The notes beneath the pieces are model-generated. The model had not been told where the DNA came from. It ran no database searches and worked only from the letters and a program-made list of their open reading frames with translations. A program made the position numbers and the translations under genes. Below, piece after piece: positions 1 to 8,717 of a stretch of 64,000 nt of DNA; the stretch's first letter is position 1; each line of letters begins with the position of its first letter. The stretch is from Azospirillum sp. TSH100 (GTDB taxonomy: Bacteria > Pseudomonadota > Alphaproteobacteria > Azospirillales > Azospirillaceae): NCBI RefSeq assembly GCF_004923295.1, contig NZ_CP039635.1:1-64000 (forward strand), written 5' to 3'.

Positions 1-2
1 CG

Positions 3-2405
3 GCACGGAAGGAGCCGCAGGCGCCGCCGCCCAACCGCAGGCGGCGTTTCGGGATTGCCGTGCGCATCACGCTGGGGCTGTCGGTAATGGCCCTGCTGGT
101 TCTGCTGATCGGCGGCGTTTCGATGTCCTCCTTCCGCCTGTTCCGGGTGGAGGTGGCGGCGCTGTCCACCAACACCCTGCCGGAGGTCATCACCAGCGCC
201 GAACTGCACGGGTCGCTGCAGAAGCTGGTGGCACAGCTGCCGCAGCTTGCCGCGGCGACCTCGACTCCGCAGCGCCGGTCCATCTATGACGGGCTGGTGA
301 CGGAGCTCGATTCGATGCAGCTCCTGGTCGCCCGCATGCGCGGCCTGATGAAGGAGGGTGACGCCCGCGCCGGCGAGCGCGACGGCAATGTCCGCCTGCT
401 GGAGCAGACCCGTTCGACCCTGCTGATCCTGGCCGCCACCGTCGCCGACCTCAACGCCGAGGTCACCCGCCAGATCGAATATGGCGACCGTCAGGCCGAG
501 GCGGCCCGCGCGCTGAGCCGGCTGGCGGCGGCGATCGAAAGCATGCCGGACACCGGCGCCTGGGCCGCGCGCATCGGCGCCCTGATGGCGCGGGCGGCGG
601 GCGCCATGCAACTCGACCATCTCAGCCGCCTGAAGGGGGAAGCGCGCTCCGCCGAACGCACGTTGGCCGAACTGGCCCGCCTGTCCGGCGGCGCACCGGA
701 CCCCACCGGCCAGATGATGTCCACCGTGCAGGAGGAGCTGTTTTCCCTGCTGGTGGCGCCGGGCGGGCTGTTCGACAGCGCCATCGACCGGCTGCAGGCG
801 CGCAACCGCGCCCAGGCGCTGACCGGGCAGGCCCAGGTGCTTGTGGAGACGGTCGAACGCTCCACACGCGCGCTGTATGATTCCATCCGCGACCAGTCGG
901 CCGAACGCACCGACGCGCTGGCGGCGCTGATCGCCGAACGGACCCGCATGGTGATGATGCTGGCCGGCACATCGCTTCTGCTGGCGGTGTGCGTCCATTT
1001 CTTCTTCCGGCGCTTCCTGTCCTCGCGGCTGGTTGTGATGAACCGGGCGGTGCTGGCCCGGCTGTCGGGGAATCGGGGCGGTGTCCAGGGGGCGGCGGTG
1101 CCGGCCGCCCTGCCGGTTCCGGTCCCGGTGGACGGCGATGACGAGATCACCGATATCGGCGCCTCGATCCGCTATTTCATCGACGAGATCGACCGGCGTC
1201 AGCAGGCGCTGGCCGACAACGAACGGCGCTTCCGCGACCTCGTCGAAGGATCGATCCAGGGCATCGTCATCCATCGCGATTTCCACGCGCTCTATGCCAA
1301 TGACAGTTTCGCCGCCATGCTTGGCATGACCGTGGCGGAGGTGATGGCGCTTCCCTCCCTGCTGTCGGTGGTGGCGGTGACGGAACGGCAGGCGCTGATC
1401 GAGAATTACGACCATCTGCTGGATGGCGGACAATCGACGCCACGTCGCCGCATCCGGGCCTGCCGGCCCGACGGCGCCGGGCTGTGGGTGGAGCTGACCG
1501 GCCGGCGTGTCGACTGGATGGACGGCCCGGCGATCCAGGCCGTGGTGGTCGACGTGACGCGCGAGGTCGAGGCGGAAGACGCCCTGCGCCAGTCGCGTGA
1601 CGCCGCCGAACGTGCGCTCGGCGAGTTGAAGGCGACACAGGCCAGCCTGATCCAGGCGGAGAAGATGGCATCGCTCGGCCAACTGGTCGCCGGCGTGGCC
1701 CATGAGGTGAACACGCCGATCGGCATCACCATCACCGGTGCATCGCAGTTGCAGGCGCTGATCGGCGAACTGTCGGACCGTCATACCGCGAACGCGCTGA
1801 AGAAATCGGACTTCCAGCGTTTCCTGGGCGACGGGATGGAGATGGCCAACCTGATCCTGTCCAACAGCACCCGTGCCGCCAATCTGGTGCAGAGCTTCAA
1901 GCTGGTTGCCGTCGACCAGTCCAGCGACGAGCGCCGGGCCTTCCTGCTGCGGGATTACATCGACGAGTTGCTGCGCAGCCTGCACCCGACCTACAAGGCG
2001 CGGACGGCGCTGACCATCGAGGTCGATTGCCCGGCCGATCTGGAACTGGACGGCTATCCGGGAGCGCTGTCGCAGATCCTGACCAACCTGATCATGAACG
2101 CACTGGTCCATGCGCTGGATCCGGAGCTGCCCGGCCGGATCGCCATCGCCGCCAGGCTGACGGGTGGCGACATGGTGGAGCTGTCGGTTGGCGACGACGG
2201 CAACGGTATCGCGCCGGAGGTGCTGCCGAAGATCTTCGACCCTTTCTTCACCACGCGGCGTGGGGCGGGCGGCAGTGGGCTCGGGCTGCACATCGTCTAC
2301 AATCTGGTGACCGGCCGCCTGCACGGCACCATCGGGGTCGAGAGCCGCCCCGGCGAAGGCACCCGCTTCACCCTGCGCTTTCCCCGGGTCACGGCAGCCG
2401 CATAA
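3..2405 (+). CDS. PAS sensor histidine kinase (5' end cut by window)
   Basis: Membrane-bound sensor kinase of a two-component system. The frame stays open to the first bases of the window, with an Arg-rich stretch before the first membrane segment, so the true start probably lies upstream; a GTG at 60 is the first usable start inside. Counting from that GTG, a transmembrane helix covers about residues 4-26, a long helical periplasmic region follows, a second helix lies near 293-315 and then a HAMP-like linker. A PAS domain covers about 385-500. The HisKA box has AHEVNTP with the phospho-accepting His near residue 548, and the HATPase part shows NLIMNAL, DDGNGI and GGSGLGL. No receiver domain is fused and no response regulator gene is next to it, so the signal and output are unknown. 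It converges on the DUF1491 gene. Confidence 0.88.
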   Translation, partial: ARKEPQAPPPNRRRRFGIAVRITLGLSVMALLVLLIGGVSMSSFRLFRVEVAALSTNTLPEVITSAELHGSLQKLVAQLPQLAAATSTPQRRSIYDGLVTELDSMQLLVARMRGLMKEGDARAGERDGNVRLLEQTRSTLLILAATVADLNAEVTRQIEYGDRQAEAARALSRLAAAIESMPDTGAWAARIGALMARAAGAMQLDHLSRLKGEARSAERTLAELARLSGGAPDPTGQMMSTVQEELFSLLVAPGGLFDSAIDRLQARNRAQALTGQAQVLVETVERSTRALYDSIRDQSAERTDALAALIAERTRMVMMLAGTSLLLAVCVHFFFRRFLSSRLVVMNRAVLARLSGNRGGVQGAAVPAALPVPVPVDGDDEITDIGASIRYFIDEIDRRQQALADNERRFRDLVEGSIQGIVIHRDFHALYANDSFAAMLGMTVAEVMALPSLLSVVAVTERQALIENYDHLLDGGQSTPRRRIRACRPDGAGLWVELTGRRVDWMDGPAIQAVVVDVTREVEAEDALRQSRDAAERALGELKATQASLIQAEKMASLGQLVAGVAHEVNTPIGITITGASQLQALIGELSDRHTANALKKSDFQRFLGDGMEMANLILSNSTRAANLVQSFKLVAVDQSSDERRAFLLRDYIDELLRSLHPTYKARTALTIEVDCPADLELDGYPGALSQILTNLIMNALVHALDPELPGRIAIAARLTGGDMVELSVGDDGNGIAPEVLPKIFDPFFTTRRGAGGSGLGLHIVYNLVTGRLHGTIGVESRPGEGTRFTLRFPRVTAAA

Positions 2406-2412
2406 ACCGCAC

Positions 2413-2751
2413 TCAGCGCACCGGCCCCTCGAACCAGTGGCGACCCTGGCGGTCTTCCACCTCGACCACCCAGACGTCGGGGTCGTAGCGCAGCTGGCGG
2501 GCGATGTAGGCGTCGGCGTCGGCCTCCGGCACCGGGGCGGCACCGGTGCCGCGCGCCCAGAAAAGCCGCTCGCCATCCGCCTCGCGGGTCTGGACCAGCA
2601 CGGTGAAGGTCCGGTCGAGCCGGTTGATCTTCAGGATCACCGTGCCGCGGCTGGGATCGCCCTTGCGGGCCACGGTCATCGCCACGCCTTGCGCATCGGC
2701 GGCGCGGATATGGGCGGAAACCCAGAGATGGGTCGGAAGGCGGTCGTCCAT
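2413..2751 (-). CDS. DUF1491 family protein
   Basis: Small soluble protein of 112 residues matching in size and pattern the DUF1491 family found in alphaproteobacteria, whose function is not known. Visible family-like features are an N-terminal LPTHLWVSAHIR stretch, GTVILKINRL in the middle and a C-terminal DVWVVEVEDRQGRHWFEG. The ATG at 2751 was chosen because it gives the family's usual length and is preceded by AGGAG about 13 bases upstream; the longer open frame upstream overlaps the start of the divergent TPR gene. It is convergent with the histidine kinase and divergent from the TPR-glycosyltransferase, so it is probably monocistronic. Confidence 0.75.
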   Translation of the reverse strand: MDDRLPTHLWVSAHIRAADAQGVAMTVARKGDPSRGTVILKINRLDRTFTVLVQTREADGERLFWARGTGAAPVPEADADAYIARQLRYDPDVWVVEVEDRQGRHWFEGPVR

Positions 2752-2833
2752 TGCCGTGACAGGCTCCTGATCCTCGGCTCTCGCTGATTTTCGATTCTCG
2801 CCCTGCCCGGCCGGCCGGTGTACAGAAGAGACC

Positions 2834-4342
2834 ATGGCTACACTCCTGGACGCTCTCAACGCCGCCGTCAACCACCACATGGCCGGTCGTGCCGATGCGG
2901 CGGCCGACGCCTATCGCCGGATCCTGGCGGCGGAGCCGGCGCAGCCCGACACGCTGCACCTGTCCGGCGTTCTGTGGGCGCAGACGGGCGACGCGGCTAC
3001 CGCAGTGCGGTGGATCGGCCGCGCGGTACGGCTCCGCCCCGGCGCCCCGGCGCCCTGGAGCCATCTGGGAGCGGCTCTGCGGGCGGCGGAGTTGCCGGAG
3101 CGGGCGGAACCGGTGCTGCGGCGTGCCCTGGCCCTCGACCCGGCCGATGGCGACGCGCTGGAGGCACAGGGCGCGTCCCTGCACGCACTGGCGCGCTATG
3201 CCGACGCCCGGCGCTGGCTGGAGCGTGCGGACAGGCTGCGGCCCGGCCATGCCGCGACATTGTTGAATCTCGGCACCGTCCTGCGTGACCAGCGCCGCTT
3301 CGACGAGGCGGAGGCCTGCTTCGACGCCGTCCTGGTGCACAACCCCGCCTATGCCGACGCCCATCTTGCCCGTGCGGTGGGGCGGCTGGTCCGTGGCGAC
3401 CTGCGCGCGGGATGGGAGGGGTTCGAGCATCGCTGGCATCGCTTCGCCACCCCGCCTTGGGCCGGACAGCCACCGGGCGGCGCCACCATCCTGCTGCACA
3501 TGGACCAGGGCTTCGGCGATGCCATCCAGTTCGTCCGCTACGCCCCGCTGGTGGCGCAGATCGCCGCCCAGGGCGGCGGGCGGGTGATCCTGGAAACCCA
3601 TCTGCTGCTCTACCGACTCTTCAACCGTTGCCTCGGGTCGTCGATCCAGGTGCTGACGCGGGGCGAGGCACCGCCGCCGCACGACATCCATTGCCCGCTG
3701 ATGAGCCTGCCGCGCGCCTTCGGCACCGGTCTGGCGGACATTCCGGCCGCCGTGCCCTATCTGGCCCCAGACCCCGGCGACATCGCCCGCTGGCGTGACC
3801 GGTTGGACGGGCTGGGCGATGCTGAAGAGGAGCGCCCGGGCTTCCAGGGCGGCCTGCGGACCGGGCTGATGGTTGGGCTGGTCTGGGCCGGCAATCCCCA
3901 GCACCGCAACGACCGCAACCGCTCGATTCCGGCTGAGGCCCTGCTGCCGCTGCTGAGGGTGCCGGGCGTGCGCTTCGTCAGCCTGCAGACCGGCGAGGCG
4001 GCCGCCGCACTGGACCGCCTGCCCGGCGTGAGGGTTCCGAATGCGATGGAGCGGGTGCGCGACTTCGCCGACACCGCCGCCATTCTTGCCAACCTCGACC
4101 TGCTGGTGACGGTGGATACCGCCATCGCCCACCTTGCCGGGGCGATGGGCGTGCCGTGCTGGCTGATGCTTCCCCACGTGCCGGACTGGCGCTGGATGCT
4201 CGACCGTGCCGACAGCCCCTGGTACCCGTCGCTGCGTCTGTTCCGCCAGCCGCGGCCGGGTGACTGGACGACCACGCTGGGTACCGCCGCCGCCGTGCTG
4301 AAGGCGCAGGCCGCCCGAGCCGCCCGGATCGTCGCGAGATAA
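2834..4342 (+). CDS. TPR protein with C-terminal glycosyltransferase-like domain
   Basis: Protein of 502 residues with tetratricopeptide repeats over about residues 1-190 (AAADAYRRILAAEP, DEAEACFDAVLVHNP and similar) and a GT9/heptosyltransferase-like C-terminal domain of about 300 residues. Features of that domain are LLHMDQGFGDAIQFVRY, GLVWAGNPQHRNDRNRS and LLVTVDTAIAHLAGAMGVP, which in this family form the nucleotide-sugar side of a GT-B fold. The domain order is shared with the larger proteins at 20.5-31 kb, but this copy has diverged further and has a single module. It lies directly upstream of the hook operon on the same strand, 220 bases before flgE. A role in modifying flagellar or surface proteins is inferred from location only. 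The start ATG at 2834 gives the first TPR helix at the N-terminus. Confidence 0.78.
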   Translation: MATLLDALNAAVNHHMAGRADAAADAYRRILAAEPAQPDTLHLSGVLWAQTGDAATAVRWIGRAVRLRPGAPAPWSHLGAALRAAELPERAEPVLRRALALDPADGDALEAQGASLHALARYADARRWLERADRLRPGHAATLLNLGTVLRDQRRFDEAEACFDAVLVHNPAYADAHLARAVGRLVRGDLRAGWEGFEHRWHRFATPPWAGQPPGGATILLHMDQGFGDAIQFVRYAPLVAQIAAQGGGRVILETHLLLYRLFNRCLGSSIQVLTRGEAPPPHDIHCPLMSLPRAFGTGLADIPAAVPYLAPDPGDIARWRDRLDGLGDAEEERPGFQGGLRTGLMVGLVWAGNPQHRNDRNRSIPAEALLPLLRVPGVRFVSLQTGEAAAALDRLPGVRVPNAMERVRDFADTAAILANLDLLVTVDTAIAHLAGAMGVPCWLMLPHVPDWRWMLDRADSPWYPSLRLFRQPRPGDWTTTLGTAAAVLKAQAARAARIVAR

Positions 4343-4422
4343 AAGCGGGATCAGGGCGGCAACTTCGGCGGGAGCTTTCTGCCCGCCGACCCCGCCGGCA
4401 CTAGGCGAAACTTTCCTACCGA

Positions 4423-4436
4423 CCGGCAAATTCCGG
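4423..4436 (+). promoter_or_regulatory. candidate enhancer site upstream of the hook promoter
   Basis: The sequence CCGGCAAATTCCGG contains the palindrome CGG-CAAATT-CCG and lies about 64 bases upstream of the -24 element of the flgE promoter, a normal distance for a sigma-54 activator site. A very similar core (CCCGGCAAATTTTGCC) occurs in the palindrome array upstream of the flagellin gene. From memory it also resembles the ftr elements bound by FlbD in Caulobacter. Binding is inferred, not shown. Confidence 0.45.
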
Positions 4437-4499
4437 CCCCTCTGCGACGCTTGCGCAGAATATCATTTATTTTCAATATGTTGCTGCCGGCGCGGGAGT

Positions 4500-4515
4500 T
4501 GGCACTCCGTTTGCT
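4500..4515 (+). promoter_or_regulatory. sigma-54 (-24/-12) promoter of flgE
   Basis: TGGCACTCCGTTTGCT matches the RpoN consensus TGGCAC-N5-TTGC at every defined base. It ends 47 bases before the flgE ATG, leaving space for a transcription start and leader. Hook-class genes in many alphaproteobacteria are RpoN-dependent. Confidence 0.85.
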
Positions 4516-4562
4516 AGACAGGGCGCAGAAGACCTTTGCCCTTTCTTTCGGAGACCCCGGCC

Positions 4563-7193
4563 ATGAGCATCTTCGGTTCGATGACAACCGCCGTTCTCGG
4601 CCTGAATGCCCAGTCGAAGGCGCTCGGACATATCTCGGACAACATCGCGAACAGCTCGACCATCGGCTACAAGCGTGTCGATTCAGCCTTCGAGACGATG
4701 GTGCTCCAGTCCAGCCAGCGCCTGCACGAGCCGGGCGGGGTCACGGCGCAACCGGTCTTCATGAACAACATCCAGGGCAGCCTGACCCAGGTGCAGAGCC
4801 CGACCAACGTCGCCATCCAGGGCCAGGGCTTCTTCAGCGTCACCAAGGTGGCGACCCAGGGATCCAGCACGCTGGTGCAGACGCAGACGGGCACGGTCAA
4901 TTCATCGGCCGCCTTCTACACCCGCGCCGGCGACTTCGAACTGGACAAGAGCCGCTATCTGGTCAACAGCGCCGGCTATGCCCTGAACGGCTGGCTGGTT
5001 GATCCGGTGACCGGCGTCCTGCAAAAGGACCAGGTCGCGCCGATCCAGGTCAACTCGCTGATCGACAAGCCGGTGGCGACCAACACGATCGACCTGTCCG
5101 CCAACCTGCCGGCGACGCCGAAGGCGGGTGAGAAGATCCCCGACAGCAGCATCCAGATCTTCGACAGCCAGGGCAACCCGCGCACCGTCAATTTCAAGTG
5201 GCGGCAGCAGGCGGACAGCAGCTGGCGCATGGTCCTGGACGCGCCGGGATCGAACACAAAGCCGGTTGACGGCACCTTCTCCGGCAATCCCGCCACCGTG
5301 ACCTTCGGCCAGAACATTCCGGGCCAGACGGCGGTGGCACAGGTCAACGTCATCACCATTGCCGGCAACAACACCAACGGCCAGGACAACCTGCGCATCG
5401 GCGACACTTACTCGGTGAAGGTCGACGGCACCACCTACAGCCTGAAGGTCACCTCCGACAACATCGGCTCGATCCGCACATATTCCGGCCTGGCCGGCGC
5501 GCTGGCCAACCAGATCAACTCCGCCTCGCCGGCGGCGTCGGTGCTCGCCACCTCGTCGGGCCAGACCATCCGCGTCACCGCCCGCAACCCCGGCACGCCG
5601 TTCAAGCTGAACACCGACGTGGTGTCCGGCACCAACACCACCAACACCATCGTCACCCAGACCTCGACGGCGGCGACCGCGAGCGCCGGCGAGATCGACA
5701 AGTTCCAGTTTCCGCAGACCCAGGTCGAAGTCGGTGACTCCTTCACCATCAACGTGAACGGCACGCCGATCAGCTACACGGTGACCGCCGCCACCTACCA
5801 GAGCTATTCGACGGTGAGCGACGTCGTCTCGCAGCTGGCCGGCAAGATCAATCAGGCGCTTGGCACGACCGTCACCGCGTCGTCGGCAGGCAACATCCTG
5901 TCGATCCAGGCCAACGCGGTGAACACCAACGTCACCTCCAGCGCGACGGTGACCAATTCCAGCGCTTCCGTGAATACGATGAGTTCGCTGCCGTCGGTGT
6001 CGAGCGTGGCCGGCGTGCGCCAGAGCCGTACGGTGACATTGACCGGCACGCCGGGCGACATCGGCACGCAATACACCCTCAGCATCAACGGCACGGCGGT
6101 GACCTACAGCACCACCGGCGAAGAGATGACGATGGAGGACATCACCGCGGCGCTGGCCAACAAGATCAACTCCAACACTTCGCTGCCGGTGACCGCCACC
6201 GCCCAGGGCGGCGTCATCACCGTCACCGCAAAGACCGCTGCCACGCCGACCAACACCAATACGATGACCGGTACCGGCACCATCACGCTGGGCGGGTCGA
6301 CGGTGGATGTCGGCGACACCTACAGCGTGACGGCGGGCGGCGTGACCTACTCGCTGACCCTGGACAACGCCAACATCAACACCTACAGCACGCCGAATGC
6401 GGTGCTGAACTATTTCGCCACCCAGATCAATGCGGCTGGCGGTACCGCGACCGTGACCGGCAACGCACTTGCCGTCACCAGCGACGCCACCGCCACCGGC
6501 ACAGTGAACGATGCGACCAAGCAGCAGTTCACCCTGGACCAGAGCGCGGTCGCCGGCCAGACGCCCGCCCACATCGGCCTGACCTTCGGCAAGACGCCGG
6601 AGACGGTCGGCACGCTGACCAACATCTCCACCGCCCTGGTCGGCACCGGCACGGCGGTCAGTGCCGCCAACCAGTCCGCCGGGTCCGATGCCAATGTCAC
6701 CTTCACCGTCGATTACGGCTTCGGCCCGCAGCAGATCACGCTGAACCTCGGCAAGTACCAGAAGCCTGGCGGCCTGACCCAGTATGCAGGCGAGGAGATC
6801 AACGTCACGCAGCTGGTCCAGAACGGCGCGCCACGCGGACAGTTCAAGGACGTGGTGTTCGGCGACAACGGCACGGTGCTGGTCAACTACGACAACGGAC
6901 GGTCCAAGATGATCGCGAAGGTTCCGATCATCACCTTCAACAACCCGAACGCCCTGCAACGCGAGTCCGGTGGCGTCTTCGTCGAAAGCGAAGAGGCGGG
7001 CAAGCCGAACTTCAACGATCCGGAAACGAACGGCGCCGGTGCCGTGGTGGCGAACAGCGTCGAAAGCTCCAACGTCGACATCGCCGACGAGTTCACCAAG
7101 ATGATCGTCACCCAGCGGAGCTATTCCGCCAACGCGAAGATCGTCACCACGTCGGACGAAATGCTTCAGGAAGTGCTGGGGCTGAAGCGCTAA
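4563..7193 (+). CDS. flgE: flagellar hook protein FlgE (large, with inserted repeat modules)
   Basis: Structural subunit of the flagellar hook, exported by the flagellar type III apparatus and assembled outside the cell. The N-terminus (MSIFGSMTTAVLGLNAQ, then DNIANSSTIGYKR) and C-terminus (SNVDIADEFTKMIVTQRSY ending QEVLGLKR) are the conserved rod/hook axial helices. At 876 residues it is about twice the common FlgE length of 400-500. The extra length is a set of about four related 75-100-residue modules at roughly 5389-5690, 5728-5980, 6058-6290 and 6301-6520. Each starts (I/V)GDxYxVxVxGTxYSxxV and continues with LANQIN or similar. The ATG at 4563 is preceded by GGAGA and sits 47 bases after a sigma-54 promoter; an earlier in-frame ATG at 4536 would add nine residues not seen in the family. 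It is first in flgE-flgK-flgL. Confidence 0.95.
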   Translation: MSIFGSMTTAVLGLNAQSKALGHISDNIANSSTIGYKRVDSAFETMVLQSSQRLHEPGGVTAQPVFMNNIQGSLTQVQSPTNVAIQGQGFFSVTKVATQGSSTLVQTQTGTVNSSAAFYTRAGDFELDKSRYLVNSAGYALNGWLVDPVTGVLQKDQVAPIQVNSLIDKPVATNTIDLSANLPATPKAGEKIPDSSIQIFDSQGNPRTVNFKWRQQADSSWRMVLDAPGSNTKPVDGTFSGNPATVTFGQNIPGQTAVAQVNVITIAGNNTNGQDNLRIGDTYSVKVDGTTYSLKVTSDNIGSIRTYSGLAGALANQINSASPAASVLATSSGQTIRVTARNPGTPFKLNTDVVSGTNTTNTIVTQTSTAATASAGEIDKFQFPQTQVEVGDSFTINVNGTPISYTVTAATYQSYSTVSDVVSQLAGKINQALGTTVTASSAGNILSIQANAVNTNVTSSATVTNSSASVNTMSSLPSVSSVAGVRQSRTVTLTGTPGDIGTQYTLSINGTAVTYSTTGEEMTMEDITAALANKINSNTSLPVTATAQGGVITVTAKTAATPTNTNTMTGTGTITLGGSTVDVGDTYSVTAGGVTYSLTLDNANINTYSTPNAVLNYFATQINAAGGTATVTGNALAVTSDATATGTVNDATKQQFTLDQSAVAGQTPAHIGLTFGKTPETVGTLTNISTALVGTGTAVSAANQSAGSDANVTFTVDYGFGPQQITLNLGKYQKPGGLTQYAGEEINVTQLVQNGAPRGQFKDVVFGDNGTVLVNYDNGRSKMIAKVPIITFNNPNALQRESGGVFVESEEAGKPNFNDPETNGAGAVVANSVESSNVDIADEFTKMIVTQRSYSANAKIVTTSDEMLQEVLGLKR

Positions 7194-7307
7194 GCGCCGC
7201 CCCGACCTTCTGATACCTGATCGCCAGTTTCCCTGATCGCCTGAATGGGGGGCGGCAACCGTCCCGGTACCGCCCCGACCATCCCGATCCGTGAAAGGTC
7301 TCCTGCC

Positions 7308-8717
7308 ATGTCCCTCTTCGCAGCCTTGAACAGTGCCACGGCCGGGCTGCGCACGGTCCAGACCAACGTCAAGCTGGTTTCGGACAACATCGCGCAGGCC
7401 AACGATCCGAACCGCACGCGCCACACCGCCCAGCAGTCGGTGGATGCCAGCGGTCAGGTCGTCAGCACGACCTATCGCCGGGAGGTCGACAAGGCGCTGA
7501 TGGCCCAGGTCATGGACCTGACCTCGCGCGATGGCGGATCACAGGTGACGACGACCTACATGCAGCAGCTGGGCGACCTGATGCGGACCACCAATGGGAC
7601 GCCGCTGCTGAACGAGTATTCGGACAAGTTCCAGGCCGCCATCAAGACGCTGTCGACCTCGCCCGAGGACGAGACGGCGCAGTATCAGCTGGTCCAGGCC
7701 GCCGAAAGCTTCTCGCGCGAAATCCGCCGTGTGTCGGAGGGTGTCGAGCAGATCGACCGCGACATGAAGACCGACATCACCAAATCGGTCGACACCGTCA
7801 ACGACCTGCTGAAGCAGATCAACTCGATCAACAACGACATGGTGTCGCTGCAAGGCCAGGGCTCGGCCGCCAACGCCGTCGCCGACAAGCGCGACGGGCT
7901 GGTCCGCGAGCTGAGCACCTACATGGGCATCCGCACCGTGGAACGGCCGGACGGACGGCTGGCCATCTTCACCCCGTCGGGTCTGGCGCTGGTCGATGCG
8001 CAGCCGGCAAATCTTTCCTATGACGGCGGCAACATCAACCTACAGGTCGGCAATCAGGTCACCTCGATCAACAGCCACCTGACCACCGGCAAGCTGGGTT
8101 CGCTGATCCAGATGCGCAAGGACGGCTCGACCACCGAGCCGCCGACCCCGGCCAGCGGCGACCCGACGACGGAGATCATCCGCAAGCTGCGCTCGCAGCT
8201 GGACGAGTTCGCCCAGGCCTTCACCGGACCGACCAAGCCGGGCGAGCCGACCAGCTTCGCCGACGCCTACGACAATGCCAGCCCGGCCGCCGCCGGCGAG
8301 CAGGCCAACCAGTTCTTCACCGGCAACGACCGTTTCACCATCACCATCAACGCCAAGCTCCTGGACAACACCAGCAAAATCAAGCAGTCGGCCATCGACG
8401 GCATCGTGAAGGCGGTCAACTCCGCCGGTCGCAGCTTCGATGCCGACGGCCTTCAGATGAAGGACACCACCTACAGCGCCATGGGCAGCGCCATCACCGG
8501 CACCTGGATGGCCGCGGCCAAGACGGCCAACACCGCCGCCGATTCCAACAAGGAGTCGATGCAGCTCCTCAGCGAGCGCTACCAGTCGCAGACCGGCGTG
8601 AACATCGACGAGGAAATCGCCCAGCTCCAACAGCTCCAGACCTCCTACCAGGCTTCGGCACGGGTCATGCAAGTGGCCAATGCAATGTTTGATGCGCTGG
8701 AGGCGGTGGTCCGATGA
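7308..8717 (+). CDS. flgK: flagellar hook-associated protein 1, FlgK
   Basis: First junction protein between hook and filament, exported by the flagellar apparatus. The 469-residue product shows the FlgK/FlgE-type N-terminus (LFAALNSATAGLRTVQTNV, then VSDNIAQAN) with a long helical region (EYSDKFQAAIKTLSTSPED), and ends with the family C-terminus VNIDEEIAQLQQLQTSYQASARVMQVANAMFDALEAVV. The start ATG at 7308 was preferred over an in-frame upstream ATG because the family begins at this helix and GAAAGG lies upstream. The gene follows flgE by 114 bases and overlaps flgL by four bases (ATGA), so translation of the two is probably coupled. It lacks the large inserts seen in its two neighbours. Confidence 0.94.
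   Translation: MSLFAALNSATAGLRTVQTNVKLVSDNIAQANDPNRTRHTAQQSVDASGQVVSTTYRREVDKALMAQVMDLTSRDGGSQVTTTYMQQLGDLMRTTNGTPLLNEYSDKFQAAIKTLSTSPEDETAQYQLVQAAESFSREIRRVSEGVEQIDRDMKTDITKSVDTVNDLLKQINSINNDMVSLQGQGSAANAVADKRDGLVRELSTYMGIRTVERPDGRLAIFTPSGLALVDAQPANLSYDGGNINLQVGNQVTSINSHLTTGKLGSLIQMRKDGSTTEPPTPASGDPTTEIIRKLRSQLDEFAQAFTGPTKPGEPTSFADAYDNASPAAAGEQANQFFTGNDRFTITINAKLLDNTSKIKQSAIDGIVKAVNSAGRSFDADGLQMKDTTYSAMGSAITGTWMAAAKTANTAADSNKESMQLLSERYQSQTGVNIDEEIAQLQQLQTSYQASARVMQVANAMFDALEAVVR

Noticed and set aside
4902..7424. Very long minus-strand open frame opposite flgE
   Set aside because: It is an artefact of high GC and codon bias in the well-identified flgE gene; the product is a Gly/Arg/Val/Asp low-complexity string.
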